DNA of 64,000 bases from Kyrpidia tusciae DSM 2912 (GTDB lineage Bacteria; Bacillota; Bacilli; Kyrpidiales; Kyrpidiaceae). Location: positions 930,001 to 994,000 of the forward strand of contig NC_014098.1 in NCBI RefSeq assembly GCF_000092905.1. The letters run 5' to 3'. The notes beneath the pieces are model-generated. The model worked only from the letters and a program-made list of their open reading frames with translations. It had not been told where the DNA came from and did no database searches. Both the position numbers and the translations under genes were made by a program. How positions within the stretch are numbered: position 1 is the stretch's first letter; the number at the start of each line of letters is the position of its first letter. Below, one piece after another: positions 12,769 through 22,480 of this stretch.

Positions 12769-14012
12769 CCCTTGTCAAAGAATTGGCGCTTCGAGCGAAA
12801 GAGGCTTCGGGAAAAGTGGCGGCGGCGGGGCCGGAGGCGCGGCAAAAGGGTGTTTTGGCCATGGCCCGGGGACTGGAGGAGCACGTCTCGAAGATCCTCG
12901 CCGCCAATGAGGAGGACGTGGCGGCGGCTCGGGAGCGGGGCGTGAGGCCGGAACTGTTGGACCGGTTGCAACTGAGTGAGCGCCGGGTGGCGGAGATGGC
13001 CGAGGGTTTGCGCCAGGTTGCAGGTCTTCCCGACGTGATCGGTGAAGTGTTGGAGGCTTGGCAACAAAAAGACGGTCTTTGGATCGAAAAGGTGCGGGTG
13101 CCTTTCGGGGTGGTCGGCATGGTTTACGAGTCCCGGCCGAATGTGACGGCGGATGCGGCGGGTTTGGTGGTCAAAGCCGGGAGTGCGGCGATTCTTCGCG
13201 GGGGTTCCGACGCCCTCCATTCCAACCGCGCCATCGTCACGGTTTTGCGGGCGAGCCTCGAAACGGAGGGGATCCCTGCGGATGCGGTGATTTTGCTGGA
13301 TGACCCCGATCGCCGGGCGGTGGATGAGCTTTTGACGGCCAAGGGGCTGGTGGACCTGGTGATCCCCCGGGGGGGCGCGGGGCTGATCCAACATGTCGTG
13401 GAGACGGCCACTGTCCCGGTGATCGAAACCGGGGTGGGCAACTGTCATCTGTACGTGGACCAGGCCGCCGACCTTGACATGGCTTCGGCTCTGACCATCA
13501 ATGCGAAAACCCAGCGGCCCGGAGTGTGTAACGCCATTGAGACCCTGTTGGTTCACGAGGCCGTGGCGGACGCCTTCTTGCCCGGAATCGTGGCGTCCCT
13601 GCGGGAGCGGGGCGTGGAGGTCCGCGGCTGCCCGAGGACCAGGGACGTGGTCCCCGATGTGGTGCCGGCCGGGGAGGAGGATTGGGCCACGGAATATCTC
13701 GGACTGATCTTGGCGGTTCGGGTGGTGCCGGATCTGCCGTCGGCCATCGAGCATATCAATCGCTACGGCACCCATCACTCCGAGTCGATCGTCACCGAAG
13801 ACAAAGAGGCTGCGGAGCGCTTTCTTCGGGAAGTGGATGCGGCGGCGGTGTATCACAACGCCTCCACCCGCTTCACGGACGGATTCCAGTTCGGGTTCGG
13901 AGCGGAAATCGGCATCAGCACGCAGAAATTACACGCCCGGGGGCCCATGGGCCTCAAAGAATTGACCACGTACAAATACGTCATCCGGGGCAGGGGACAG
14001 GTGCGCCCGTAA
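12759..14012 (+). CDS. proA: glutamate-5-semialdehyde dehydrogenase (gamma-glutamyl phosphate reductase)
   Basis: It reduces gamma-glutamyl phosphate with NADPH to glutamate semialdehyde, the second step of proline synthesis. About 417 residues of ALDH-like fold are seen: YESRPNVTADAAGL near residue 120, LIIPRGGAGLIQ-like segment (VIPRGGAGLIQ) near 200, and the catalytic-cysteine region KTQRPGVCNAIETLLVH near 250. The C-terminal GFGAEIGISTQKLHARGPMGL block is diagnostic. It overlaps proB by 10 nt from the ATG; a GTG at 12765, forming GTGA with the proB stop and better spaced from AGGAGGG, may be the true start. Confidence 0.95.
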   Translation: MEVTLVKELALRAKEASGKVAAAGPEARQKGVLAMARGLEEHVSKILAANEEDVAAARERGVRPELLDRLQLSERRVAEMAEGLRQVAGLPDVIGEVLEAWQQKDGLWIEKVRVPFGVVGMVYESRPNVTADAAGLVVKAGSAAILRGGSDALHSNRAIVTVLRASLETEGIPADAVILLDDPDRRAVDELLTAKGLVDLVIPRGGAGLIQHVVETATVPVIETGVGNCHLYVDQAADLDMASALTINAKTQRPGVCNAIETLLVHEAVADAFLPGIVASLRERGVEVRGCPRTRDVVPDVVPAGEEDWATEYLGLILAVRVVPDLPSAIEHINRYGTHHSESIVTEDKEAAERFLREVDAAAVYHNASTRFTDGFQFGFGAEIGISTQKLHARGPMGLKELTTYKYVIRGRGQVRP

Positions 14013-14090
14013 CAGGCTGCCGGGAGGCTTGGCGTTGCTTCGAGAACGGTTGTTGGATTCTTGTGGAGAGGAGCCGGTACGATTTTCACA

Positions 14091-14972
14091 ATGACAGCAC
14101 AAACACAATTGGCCTTTCTCGGCCCGTCCGGGACCTTCACCGAGGAGGCGGCCCGGGTCATGTCCGGCGTTTTGGCTTCAGATCTCCCTGGAGAAGAATG
14201 GGTGGCCTGCGACACCATTGCGGATGTGCTCGACCTGACGGCTTCTGGAGCCACGGCCTTCGGGGTGGTGCCCATCGAGAATTCCTTGGAGGGATCCGTG
14301 AATATCACTTTGGACTGGTTGGCCCACGAAGGGGGACTGGTCATCGCGGCGGAGGCGGCCCTGCCCGTCTCTCACCACCTTCTCGCTCGTCCGGGGGTTT
14401 CGGGAGAGCAGATCGAGGGAATTGTCAGTCATCCCCAGGCCCTGGCCCAGTGTCGGGGATATCTTCGAAACCACTTTCCAGGGGTCCCTCAGTATGCGGC
14501 TGAAAGCACGGCCGCGGCGGCGGAACGGGTTATCCGGGATCCCGAGGATTTGGCGGCGATCGGAACCCGCTTAGCCGCCCGGATCTACGGTCTAGAAATC
14601 CTTGCCAGTGAGATTCAAGACGAGGCCAACAATCGGACCCGATTTGTGTTGGTGGCCGCCCAGTCTCGGTGGACCGAGGAACAGCAGCGGGAGTTTTGTC
14701 GGCGGCACGGTGCCAGCAAAACGTCCGCCCTGATCACGCTCGGGGAAGACCATCCCGGCGCCTTATATGAGGTTTTGGCCTGTTTTGCCCGGGAACGGGT
14801 CAACCTGACCCGGATCGAGTCCCGCCCCACCCGCCGAGGACTGGGTAGCTATCATTTTTTTGTGGACATGGAGGGACAGTGGTGGGATCCGGCGGTGATT
14901 CGGGCGGTGGAGGGGATTCATGAAACTGGGGCGGCGGTTCGGGACCTCGGGACGTATCCGGTCATCGCATAA
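14091..14972 (+). CDS. pheA: prephenate dehydratase
   Basis: It converts prephenate to phenylpyruvate in phenylalanine synthesis. The 293-residue protein starts LAFLGPSGTFTEEAA, contains the PIENSLEGSVN active-site segment near residue 62 and NNRTRFVLV near residue 180 (the TRF threonine is catalytic in the family), then a C-terminal ACT domain with the phenylalanine-binding ESRPTRRGLGSYHFFVD segment. It is monofunctional, without chorismate mutase. The ATG at 14091 is used; TTG at 14061 is in frame, and the nearest purine-rich ribosome site lies far upstream of the ATG, so the start is not certain. Confidence 0.95.
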   Translation: MTAQTQLAFLGPSGTFTEEAARVMSGVLASDLPGEEWVACDTIADVLDLTASGATAFGVVPIENSLEGSVNITLDWLAHEGGLVIAAEAALPVSHHLLARPGVSGEQIEGIVSHPQALAQCRGYLRNHFPGVPQYAAESTAAAAERVIRDPEDLAAIGTRLAARIYGLEILASEIQDEANNRTRFVLVAAQSRWTEEQQREFCRRHGASKTSALITLGEDHPGALYEVLACFARERVNLTRIESRPTRRGLGSYHFFVDMEGQWWDPAVIRAVEGIHETGAAVRDLGTYPVIA

Positions 14973-14999
14973 TCTTCACATAACCTTTAGAAGAAACCC

Positions 15000-15028
15000 T
15001 TGACACTCCTTTGTCCGACCTCTATAAT
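15000..15028 (+). promoter_or_regulatory. consensus promoter of the ilv-leu operon
   Basis: TTGACA (15000-15005), 17-nt spacer, TATAAT (15023-15028): all twelve bases match consensus. Control must therefore act after initiation, through the T-box leader that follows. Confidence 0.92.
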
Positions 15029-15034
15029 CCGAGA

Positions 15035-15397
15035 TAAATATTTCAATCGGTTGCCCGTGCGGCGGCAACTCGACACGGTGAAGAAGAACACAGGCAATGA
15101 CGGGGACAGGAAGACGCGGAGCTCTAAAGCCCAGAGAGTCGGGGAAGGTGGGAGCCCGGCCTTTATCTCCGATGTCCAGCTCACCCCTGAGCCTCTCGCC
15201 GAACGGCTTCCCCTGAGAGGGAGGTACCAGTAGGCGACGACGGCAAGCGGCGGCCGTTATCCCGTCGGAAGTCTCGTATTGTGAGAGACTTCACGAGGTC
15301 GTGCGTTGCGAAACGCCGACGAACCTGGGTGGTACCGCGAACAAAGCCTTTCGCCCCGGACCGTGCACCAAGTGTGCCGGGGGTGAAAGGCTTTTTC
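15035..15397 (+). promoter_or_regulatory. T-box leader, leucine-specific (CUC specifier)
   Basis: The roughly 360-nt leader has the Stem I distal motifs AGAGAG (15133-15138) and GGTGGGAGCC (15147-15156), a probable specifier CTC at 15180-15182 followed by ACCCCTGAG as in other T-boxes, and the T-box core AACCTGGGTGGTACCGCG at 15322-15339. The UGGU in the core can pair with the ACCA end of tRNA-Leu. Uncharged tRNA-Leu would bind both sites, stabilise the antiterminator and allow reading into ilvE. The specifier agrees with the leucine-type T-box known for Bacillus ilv-leu. Stem I pairing was judged by eye, so the specifier is a strong inference. Confidence 0.88.
15343..15397 (+). terminator. 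T-box-controlled terminator before ilvE
   Basis: AAAGCCTTTC (15343-15352) pairs with GAAAGGCTTT (15385-15394), with further C/G pairs inside and a T run at the end. It is mutually exclusive with the T-box antiterminator just upstream. Confidence 0.85.
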
Positions 15398-15437
15398 CGT
15401 TTTCCCCGATGGGGTAAGTGAGAAGGGAGAGAGAGCG

Positions 15438-16343
15438 GTGAGTGAAGGTCAACTCATCTACTTGAACGGGGAGTTCGTCGATCCCAAAAGGGCGACGGTC
15501 TCGGTATTCGATCACGGATTTTTGTACGGAGACGGTATTTTTGAAGGGATTCGCGCGTACGGTGGGAACATCTTTCGCCTCCGCCAGCACATTGTACGAC
15601 TTTATGAGTCGGCCAAATCAATTTTGTTGCAGATTCCACTGACTTTTGAAGAGATGCAACAGGCGGTGGCGGAGACGGTGCGCAGGAATGGCCTGAAAGA
15701 CGCGTATATCCGCCTGGTGGTCTCCCGGGGCCCCGGGGATTTAGGGCTCGACCCGCATAACTGCTCGGGCGCCAATGTCATCATCATCGCCGATCAGATT
15801 AAATTGTATCCGCAAGAATTTTATGATCAGGGCTTACGAGTGGTGACGGTGCCCACCCGGCGAAACAATCCGGATGCTCTCAATCCGAAAATCAAATCGT
15901 TAAACTATCTCAATAATATTTTAACCAAAATCGAAGCGAGCCGCGCCGGGGCTCTGGAGGCCTTGATTCTGAACCAGGATGGCTACGTTTGCGAAGCGTC
16001 GGGCGACAACGTGTTTATCGTGAAAAACGGGCGGGTTATCACTCCACCCACATATCTCGGGGCGTTGGAGGGGATCACGCGAAACGCGATCATCGAAATT
16101 TGCCAGCGGGAAGGCATCCCGGTGGCCGAAGAGCCCTTTACCCGGCACGATGTGTTTGTCGCCGATGAATGTTTTCTGACGGGCACCGCCGCGGAGTTGA
16201 TCCCGGTGGTGGAGGTGGACGGCCGGGAAATCGGTCGGGGCGTCCCCGGGGAGATGACCAAGCGGTTGCTGGAGCATTTCCGGGCCTTGACTCGGGTGGA
16301 CGGCTATCAGGTGTATCCCGAAGCCGCCTCCCATCAGGTCTAA
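15438..16343 (+). CDS. ilvE: branched-chain amino acid aminotransferase
   Basis: It carries out the PLP-dependent last step of valine, isoleucine and leucine synthesis. The 301-residue class IV aminotransferase has YLNGEFVDPKRATVSVFDHGFLYGDGIFEG at the start (split here by its FDHGFLYGDG core), the PLP-lysine segment NPKIKSLNYLNNI near residue 155, and the phosphate-binding LEGITRN and LTGTAAELIPV motifs in the C-terminal half. Start is GTG at 15438 after a purine-rich site (GGGAGAGAGAG). It is the first gene of the T-box operon. No ilvD follows in this operon. Confidence 0.93.
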   Translation: MSEGQLIYLNGEFVDPKRATVSVFDHGFLYGDGIFEGIRAYGGNIFRLRQHIVRLYESAKSILLQIPLTFEEMQQAVAETVRRNGLKDAYIRLVVSRGPGDLGLDPHNCSGANVIIIADQIKLYPQEFYDQGLRVVTVPTRRNNPDALNPKIKSLNYLNNILTKIEASRAGALEALILNQDGYVCEASGDNVFIVKNGRVITPPTYLGALEGITRNAIIEICQREGIPVAEEPFTRHDVFVADECFLTGTAAELIPVVEVDGREIGRGVPGEMTKRLLEHFRALTRVDGYQVYPEAASHQV

Positions 16344-16374
16344 AACCAAGACGACGGGGTTGAGGTGAAAAAGG

Positions 16375-18111
16375 ATGGAAACGCAAAAGCTGGAGGTTGT
16401 GCCCGAACCTGAGGCCTCGGCCCCGGCGGCCGGCCCCAGGGTGATGACCGGGGCGGAGATGTTGGTGGAGTGTTTGAAACGGGAAGGCGTGGAGATCATG
16501 TTCGGGTACCCCGGCGGCGCGGTGTTGCCCATCTACGACGCGCTGTACGGTTCCGGAATCAGGCATATCCTCACCCGGCATGAACAGGGAGCGGTTCACG
16601 CGGCAGAGGGGTATGCCCGGGTGACCGGGCGGCCCGGGGTGGTGCTCGCGACCTCCGGGCCGGGGGCCACGAACTTGGTGACGGGGATCGCCGATGCGTA
16701 TATGGATTCCACTCCTCTGGTCTTGTTTACGGGCCAGGTGGCCACGGACCTCATTGGCAGCGATTCCTTCCAGGAAGCCGACATCATCGGGATCACCATG
16801 CCGATCACGAAACACAGTTATCAGGTGCGGGACGCCGCGGATATTCCCCGGGTGGTGCGGGAAGCGTTTCATATTGCCGCCACCGGCCGGCCGGGGCCGG
16901 TACTGATCGATGTGCCCAAGAATGTCGCAAACCAAAAGGCGGTGTTTGAGTGGCCCGAGCGCGTTTTTATCCGGGGCTACAACCCGACGTATACACCCAA
17001 TCCCACCCAGTTGTCGAAAGTGACGGAGGCAATCCGGGAGTCCCGGCGGCCGCTGCTGTACGTCGGCGGCGGCGTGGTCCATTCCGGGGCTGCTGAAGAG
17101 TTGCGGGAGTTTGCACACAAAACGGGCATTCCCGTGGTTTCCACCCTGATGGGACTGGGGGCGTTTCCTTCCGCCGATCCGCTGTTTGTCGGCATGCTGG
17201 GCATGCACGGGACCTTCGCGGCCAACCGGGCGGTGATGGAATGCGATCTCCTCATCGCCGTGGGGGCGCGGTTTGACGACCGGGTCACGGGCAAATTGGA
17301 ACGATTTTCGCCGCATTCAAAAAAGGTGCACATCGACATCGACCCGGCGGAGATCGGGAAAAACGTGGCGGTGGATCTGCCCCTGGTGGGCGACGTGAAA
17401 CGGGTGCTGTCGGCCATGCTCCCCGAGGTGGGACCGGTGGGGACCAAGGCCTGGCTCGAGCAGATCCGGGCCTGGGATGAACAGTGGCCCCTGGGCTACA
17501 AAGCCGAGCCGGGGGTGTTGAAACCCCAGCAGGTTCTGGAGATGCTGTGGGACGCGACCCAGGGCGAGGCGATCCTCACCACCGAGGTCGGACAACATCA
17601 GATGTGGGCGGCCCTGTTCTACCGGTTTAAGCACCCCCGGCAGTGGGTCACCTCCGGAGGGCTTGGAACGATGGGTTTCGGGTTTCCGGCGGCGATGGGG
17701 GTGCAGTTGGCAAAACCGGGCGAAACGGTCATCTGTGTGGCCGGGGACGCCAGCTTCCAGATGAATATCCAGGAGCTTCAGACGGTGGCGGAAAACGACC
17801 TGCCGGTCAAGGTGGCAATTATCAACAACGGGTTTCTTGGCATGGTGCGGCAGTGGCAGCAGTTGTTTTACGACCGCCGTTACGCGGAGTCCCGGGTGGG
17901 AGCTCCGGATTTCGTGAAGGTGGCGGAAGCGTACGGGATCCGCGGCCTTCGGGCCCAGACGCCGGAGGAGGCCCGGGAAGCCATTCGCGAAATGCTCGCT
18001 CACCCCGGACCGGTCGTCGTCGATTTTGTCGTCCCTGAAGAAGAAAATGTCTTCCCGATGGTGCCTCCCGGGGCGGGCACCGATGAGATGATCGGGAGGT
18101 GGGACGATTGA
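16375..18111 (+). CDS. ilvB: acetolactate synthase, large catalytic subunit
   Basis: It condenses pyruvate with pyruvate or 2-ketobutyrate, with TPP and FAD. The 578-residue protein has the N-terminal PYR domain with the catalytic glutamate in [16 protein letters not shown] (about residue 68), a middle FAD/domain-beta region (about 205-340), and a C-terminal TPP domain with [12 protein letters not shown] ending in [12 protein letters not shown] (about 460-500). A 25-residue N-terminal extension rich in Glu, Pro and Ala precedes the conserved fold. The stop codon overlaps the ilvN start. Confidence 0.96.
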   Translation: METQKLEVVPEPEASAPAAGPRVMTGAEMLVECLKREGVEIMFGYPGGAVLPIYDALYGSGIRHILTRHEQGAVHAAEGYARVTGRPGVVLATSGPGATNLVTGIADAYMDSTPLVLFTGQVATDLIGSDSFQEADIIGITMPITKHSYQVRDAADIPRVVREAFHIAATGRPGPVLIDVPKNVANQKAVFEWPERVFIRGYNPTYTPNPTQLSKVTEAIRESRRPLLYVGGGVVHSGAAEELREFAHKTGIPVVSTLMGLGAFPSADPLFVGMLGMHGTFAANRAVMECDLLIAVGARFDDRVTGKLERFSPHSKKVHIDIDPAEIGKNVAVDLPLVGDVKRVLSAMLPEVGPVGTKAWLEQIRAWDEQWPLGYKAEPGVLKPQQVLEMLWDATQGEAILTTEVGQHQMWAALFYRFKHPRQWVTSGGLGTMGFGFPAAMGVQLAKPGETVICVAGDASFQMNIQELQTVAENDLPVKVAIINNGFLGMVRQWQQLFYDRRYAESRVGAPDFVKVAEAYGIRGLRAQTPEEAREAIREMLAHPGPVVVDFVVPEEENVFPMVPPGAGTDEMIGRWDD

Positions 18112-18602
18112 AGCACGTTCTCTCGGTCCTGGTCAACGATCAACCGGGGGTGCTGGCCCGGGTCGCCGGATTGTTTTCCCGGCGCGGGTTCAACATCGAA
18201 AGCATCACCGTGGGCAACGCCGAGGAAGCAGGGCTGTCCCGCATGACCTTGGTCACCTCCGGTGATGAACGAACCCTGGAACAGATTATGAAGCAGCTCC
18301 ACAAATTGGTAGATGTCATCAAGGTGAACGACTTGACGGAAGAGGCCATGGTGGCCCGGGAGTTGGTCCTTATCAAAGTGGCGGCGACGGCGACCACTCG
18401 GCCGGAGATCACCCATCTCATTGAGCCCTTCCGGGCGGCGATCGTGGATGTGGGCCGGAACAGCTTGGTGGTCCAGGCCACCGGCGATATGGATAAAATC
18501 GACGCCTTGATCGAGCTCCTTCGCCCTTACGGCATCAAAGAGATCGCCCGAACCGGCGTGACCGCTTTGATGCGGGGCAGCTTGGTCAAAGTGCGAGTCT
18601 GA
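18108..18602 (+). CDS. ilvN: acetolactate synthase, small regulatory subunit
   Basis: The 164-residue protein consists of an N-terminal ACT domain ([20 protein letters not shown] with the family NIESITVG segment) and the C-terminal ALS small-subunit domain. It binds valine and adjusts IlvB activity. The TTG at 18108 shares TTGA with the ilvB stop and sits eight bases from GGGAGG, a better start than GTG 18099, which lies inside the ribosome site. Also called ilvH. Confidence 0.94.
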   Translation: MKHVLSVLVNDQPGVLARVAGLFSRRGFNIESITVGNAEEAGLSRMTLVTSGDERTLEQIMKQLHKLVDVIKVNDLTEEAMVARELVLIKVAATATTRPEITHLIEPFRAAIVDVGRNSLVVQATGDMDKIDALIELLRPYGIKEIARTGVTALMRGSLVKVRV

Positions 18603-18665
18603 CCGTTTTAAGAGCGGCGGCAAATCTCTTGATTCACATTCTTGTACAGATGGGAGCGAATCGTT

Positions 18666-19658
18666 TTGTCATTGAAAATCTACTATGAACAAGACGCGGA
18701 TTTGAAATTGTTGGACGGGAAGACGGTTGCGGTGCTGGGTTACGGCAGTCAGGGCCACGCCCAAGCGCAAAACCTTCGCGACAGCGGCGTATCGGTGGTG
18801 GTGGGACTGCGGCCGGGCCGCTCCTGGAAGCAGGCCGAGGCGGACGGGTTTGAAGTCCTGTCTGTGGCCGAGGCCACCGAGCGGGCCGACCTGATCCAAA
18901 TCCTCATTCCGGACGAGCGCCAGGCCCAGACCTATCGGGAGGAGATGCTACCGAACCTGCGCAGTGGCCAGATGCTCATGTTCGCCCACGGATTCAATAT
19001 TCATTTCGGCCAGATCGATCCCCCGGCGGACGTGGACGTGACGATGATCGCCCCGAAGGGTCCGGGACACCTGGTTCGGCGCACCTTCCAAGAAGGTACC
19101 GGGGTGCCGGCGCTGCTGGCGGTTCACCAGGACGCGTCCGGCAAGGCCAAAGAGGTCGCCCTGGCTTTTGCCAAAGGCATCGGGGCGACTCGGGCCGGGG
19201 TGATCGAAACCACGTTCAAAGAAGAAACCGAAACCGACCTGTTTGGCGAACAGGCGGTACTGTGCGGCGGAGTCTCCAACCTGATCAAAGCCGGTTTCGA
19301 GACCCTCGTCGAAGCCGGATACAAACCCGAGATTGCCTTCTTCGAGTGTTTGCACGAGATGAAACTGATCGTGGATCTCATGTATGAGGGCGGATTATCC
19401 CGGATGCGGTACTCCATCAGCGATACGGCGGAGTTTGGGGACTACCGGAGCGGGCCCCGGATTATCACCGAGGAAACCCGGGCCGAGATGCGAAAAATTC
19501 TCGCCGAGATTCAAAGTGGGCAATTCGCCCGGGAATGGATTCTGGAGAACCAGGCCAACCGGCCGTTCTTCAACGCCCGGCGGAAAGCGGAGCAGAATCA
19601 TCCCATCGAAGTGGTGGGCGGAAAACTGCGGGAAATGATGACCTGGATTAACAAATGA
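18666..19658 (+). CDS. ilvC: ketol-acid reductoisomerase
   Basis: It isomerises and reduces acetolactate or acetohydroxybutyrate with NAD(P)H and magnesium. The 330-residue class I (short) enzyme has the Rossmann motif [13 protein letters not shown] near residue 25, the [11 protein letters not shown] segment near 130, and the metal-binding helices containing [12 protein letters not shown] and [19 protein letters not shown]. The start is TTG at 18666, nine bases from GGGAG, giving the usual [14 protein letters not shown]-terminus. A small 6-bp hairpin follows, without a T run. Confidence 0.95.
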   Translation: MSLKIYYEQDADLKLLDGKTVAVLGYGSQGHAQAQNLRDSGVSVVVGLRPGRSWKQAEADGFEVLSVAEATERADLIQILIPDERQAQTYREEMLPNLRSGQMLMFAHGFNIHFGQIDPPADVDVTMIAPKGPGHLVRRTFQEGTGVPALLAVHQDASGKAKEVALAFAKGIGATRAGVIETTFKEETETDLFGEQAVLCGGVSNLIKAGFETLVEAGYKPEIAFFECLHEMKLIVDLMYEGGLSRMRYSISDTAEFGDYRSGPRIITEETRAEMRKILAEIQSGQFAREWILENQANRPFFNARRKAEQNHPIEVVGGKLREMMTWINK

Positions 19659-19703
19659 CCTCCGCTCTTTTACAGAGCGGTACACACGCGGGAGGTGGCA
19701 CAC

Positions 19704-21254
19704 ATGCGGACCATCGAGGTGTTCGACACCACGCTGCGGGACGGCGAACAATCCCCTGGAATTAACCTCAGCCGGGAAGAAAAATTGGAGATCGCGCGTC
19801 AGTTGGGCCGTCTGGGCGTGGATGTCATCGAAGCCGGATTCGCGGCGGCGTCGCCGGGCGATTTTGAGTCCGTGGCGGAAATTGCCCGGGAGGTGCGCGG
19901 GTTGACCGTGTGCAGTTTGGCCCGCAGTGTCCAGTCGGATATCGACAGGGCGTATGAGGCCCTGCGGGATGCCGAGGACCCGCGAATCCACGTCTTTCTG
20001 GCAACCTCGGACATCCATCTTCAGCACAAGCTGAGATTGACCCGGGAACAAGTTCTGGAACAGATCGACGCCGCCGTTCGCTATGCGGTCAAGTATATGA
20101 GCAACGTGGAATTCTCGGCTGAAGATGCGGGGAGGACGGACATCGACTTTCTCTGCCAAGTGGCCGAGGTGGCGATCCGAGCCGGGGCCAAGGTGTTCAA
20201 TGTCCCGGACACGGTGGGTTATCTGACGCCCCAGGAGTATGCGGGAAAGATCCGGGCCTTGCGGGAGCGGGTGCCCGGGATTGCAAAGATCAAGCTGTCC
20301 AGCCATTGCCACGACGATCTGGGGATGGCGGTCTCGAACACCCTGGCGGGCATCGAGGCGGGAATCACCCAGGTGGAGGTCACGATCAACGGCATCGGGG
20401 AGCGGGCGGGCAACGCCTCTTTGGAAGAGGTGGTCATGGCATTGGCGACCCGGCCGGATTTCTACCAGGCGAAAACGAACATTGTGCTCAATCAGATCTA
20501 CCGCACCAGCCGACTGGTGAGTAAACTCACAGGATTCGTGGTGCCGCCGAACAAAGCCATCGTCGGGGCGAATGCCTTCGCGCACGAATCCGGCATTCAC
20601 CAGGACGGGGTACTGAAAGAGAAGCTGACTTACGAGATTATGAAACCTGAAACGATCGGGGTGGCGGAAAGCAAACTGGTGCTCGGCAAACACTCCGGGC
20701 GCCACGCCTTCCGGGAAAAGCTGACGGAGATGGGCTATCAGCTCTCCGATGAAGAGGTCAATGAGTTGTTTAAACGTTTCAAAGACCTGTGTGACAAAAA
20801 GAAAACGGTGACGGACGACGACATCGCCGCTTTGGTGGACGATAGTCATACCGTGGAACGCTCGGACCTCTATCAACTGGAGTACCTGCACATCTCCGCC
20901 GGCAACACCGCCGTTCCCACGGCGACGCTCCGGGTGCGGCTGGCGGACGGGACCGTGGTGGAAGAAGCCGCGGTGGGCAACGGCGCCGTGGACGCTATTT
21001 ACCAAGCTATCGATCGGGTGACGGGGGGAGCGACTGAACTGGTGAGTTATCAGATTCAATCGGTCACCGGTGGCCGGGATGCCCTCGGCGAGGTGCGGGT
21101 CCAGGTGCGGCAGGGTGAAGCCGTGGTGAGCGGCCGGGGTGTGAGCACCGATGTATTGGAAGCCAGTGCGAAAGCCTACCTGGATGCTGTGAATCGGTTG
21201 GCAGCGGGGCAGGGGCGGTCTGCGGGTGCAGCCCGGGTGAAAGCGGGTGTCTGA
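19704..21254 (+). CDS. leuA: 2-isopropylmalate synthase
   Basis: It is the first committed step to leucine: acetyl-CoA plus 2-ketoisovalerate. The 516-residue protein has a TIM barrel beginning [14 protein letters not shown] (metal ligand Asp), the HxH metal motif in [11 protein letters not shown] near residue 205, and the [18 protein letters not shown] block, then the C-terminal leucine-binding regulatory domain (about 390-510). ATG 19704 follows GGGAGGT by seven bases; GTG 19695 is in frame but lies in the ribosome site. Confidence 0.96.
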   Translation: MRTIEVFDTTLRDGEQSPGINLSREEKLEIARQLGRLGVDVIEAGFAAASPGDFESVAEIAREVRGLTVCSLARSVQSDIDRAYEALRDAEDPRIHVFLATSDIHLQHKLRLTREQVLEQIDAAVRYAVKYMSNVEFSAEDAGRTDIDFLCQVAEVAIRAGAKVFNVPDTVGYLTPQEYAGKIRALRERVPGIAKIKLSSHCHDDLGMAVSNTLAGIEAGITQVEVTINGIGERAGNASLEEVVMALATRPDFYQAKTNIVLNQIYRTSRLVSKLTGFVVPPNKAIVGANAFAHESGIHQDGVLKEKLTYEIMKPETIGVAESKLVLGKHSGRHAFREKLTEMGYQLSDEEVNELFKRFKDLCDKKKTVTDDDIAALVDDSHTVERSDLYQLEYLHISAGNTAVPTATLRVRLADGTVVEEAAVGNGAVDAIYQAIDRVTGGATELVSYQIQSVTGGRDALGEVRVQVRQGEAVVSGRGVSTDVLEASAKAYLDAVNRLAAGQGRSAGAARVKAGV

Positions 21255-22329
21255 AAAGGTCTATCGCCTTGCCCTGCTGCCTGGAGACGGAATCGGACCC
21301 GAGGTGGTTCAGGCAGGGCGGCGGCTCATCGAAGCCGTCGCCGGGGCCTTGGGTCACGAGGTGATCTTTGAGGAACACGCCATCGGCGGGGCGGCCATTG
21401 AAGCCTTTGGAGAACCGCTGCCCGAGGGCACCTTGAAAGCCGCCCGGGAGGCCGACGCCGTGCTCCTCGGTGCTGTGGGAGGCCCCAAATGGGACCGGCT
21501 GGGGGGCAATCGCCGCCCCGAGGCGGGCCTGCTCGGGATTCGGAAAGCCCTTGGCGTTTATGCAAACCTGCGTCCGGTGCGGGCCTATACGCCCCTTCTC
21601 GGTTCCTCCCCTCTGCGCCGGGAAAAGGTGGAAGGGGTGGATCTCCTGATCGTCCGGGAGCTGACGGGCGGACTGTATTTTGGCCCGAAACGCCGGGAGC
21701 CCATCGACGGCGGCACGCGGGTGGTGGACGAGCTGGTGTACACCACGCCGGAAATCGAGCGTATCGTCCGCCTGGCCTTCGACGCCGCCCGGAAAGCGGG
21801 AAAAGGGCTGACTTCCGTGGACAAGGCCAATGTGCTCGAAAGCTCTCGCCACTGGCGGGAAGTGGTGGAGCGGGTGGCAACAGACTACCCCGATGTGCCC
21901 TTTGGCCACATGCTGGTGGATAACTGCGCCATGCAATTGGTTCGCAGTCCGAACCAGTTCGGGATCATTGTCACGGAAAACATGTTTGGCGATATTCTCA
22001 GCGATGAAGCGGCGGTGCTCACCGGCTCGATCGGGATGTTGCCCTCCGCCAGCCTCGGCGATGGGCCAGGACTGTACGAGCCTGTTCACGGTTCAGCGCC
22101 GGATATTGCTGGACAGGGCCTTGCGAACCCTTTGGGGACGCTCTTGTCTGTCGGGCTGATGTATCGTTTTAGCCTGAATGAACCCAGGGCGGAGGAGGCC
22201 ATCGTCCGAGCGGTAAACCGTGTGCTGGCGGAAGGGTATCGCACGGCCGACTTGGCGGGCCCGGGGGACCGCATCAGCCGGACGGAGGAGATCACCGATG
22301 CCGTTCTCGAAAGGTTGGAACTCGAGTAA
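21247..22329 (+). CDS. leuB: 3-isopropylmalate dehydrogenase
   Basis: It oxidatively decarboxylates 3-isopropylmalate with NAD. The 360-residue protein has [12 protein letters not shown] at the N-terminus, the substrate loop [20 protein letters not shown], and the NAD-binding [17 protein letters not shown] segment near residue 280. It starts with GTG inside the end of leuA (8-nt overlap) without a clear ribosome site of its own, so coupling to leuA translation is likely. leuC and leuD, needed between LeuA and LeuB, do not follow. Confidence 0.96.
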   Translation: MSEKVYRLALLPGDGIGPEVVQAGRRLIEAVAGALGHEVIFEEHAIGGAAIEAFGEPLPEGTLKAAREADAVLLGAVGGPKWDRLGGNRRPEAGLLGIRKALGVYANLRPVRAYTPLLGSSPLRREKVEGVDLLIVRELTGGLYFGPKRREPIDGGTRVVDELVYTTPEIERIVRLAFDAARKAGKGLTSVDKANVLESSRHWREVVERVATDYPDVPFGHMLVDNCAMQLVRSPNQFGIIVTENMFGDILSDEAAVLTGSIGMLPSASLGDGPGLYEPVHGSAPDIAGQGLANPLGTLLSVGLMYRFSLNEPRAEEAIVRAVNRVLAEGYRTADLAGPGDRISRTEEITDAVLERLELE

Positions 22330-22362
22330 GTCGGTCTGAGAAGCAGTGGAGTCTGGCGGAAC

Positions 22363-22394
22363 GTGCCCGGGAGGGATTCCCCCCGGGCGCTTTT
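22363..22394 (+). terminator. ilv-leu operon terminator
   Basis: GTGCCCGGG (22363-22371) pairs with CCCGGGCGC (22382-22390), a nine-pair stem with one G-U, followed by TTTT. Confidence 0.8.
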
Positions 22395-22480
22395 CGTGTA
22401 CAATGGGATGTGTATCTGGAAAGAGACAACCTCACCGTCTCCATGGAACCGGCGAGGCTGAAGAGACCGGGGGGAACATT

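Noticed and set aside
19662-19680. Terminator between ilvC and leuA
   Set aside because: CCGCTC/GAGCGG is only a 6-bp hairpin without a T run and lies next to the leuA ribosome site; a weak pause or nothing is more likely.
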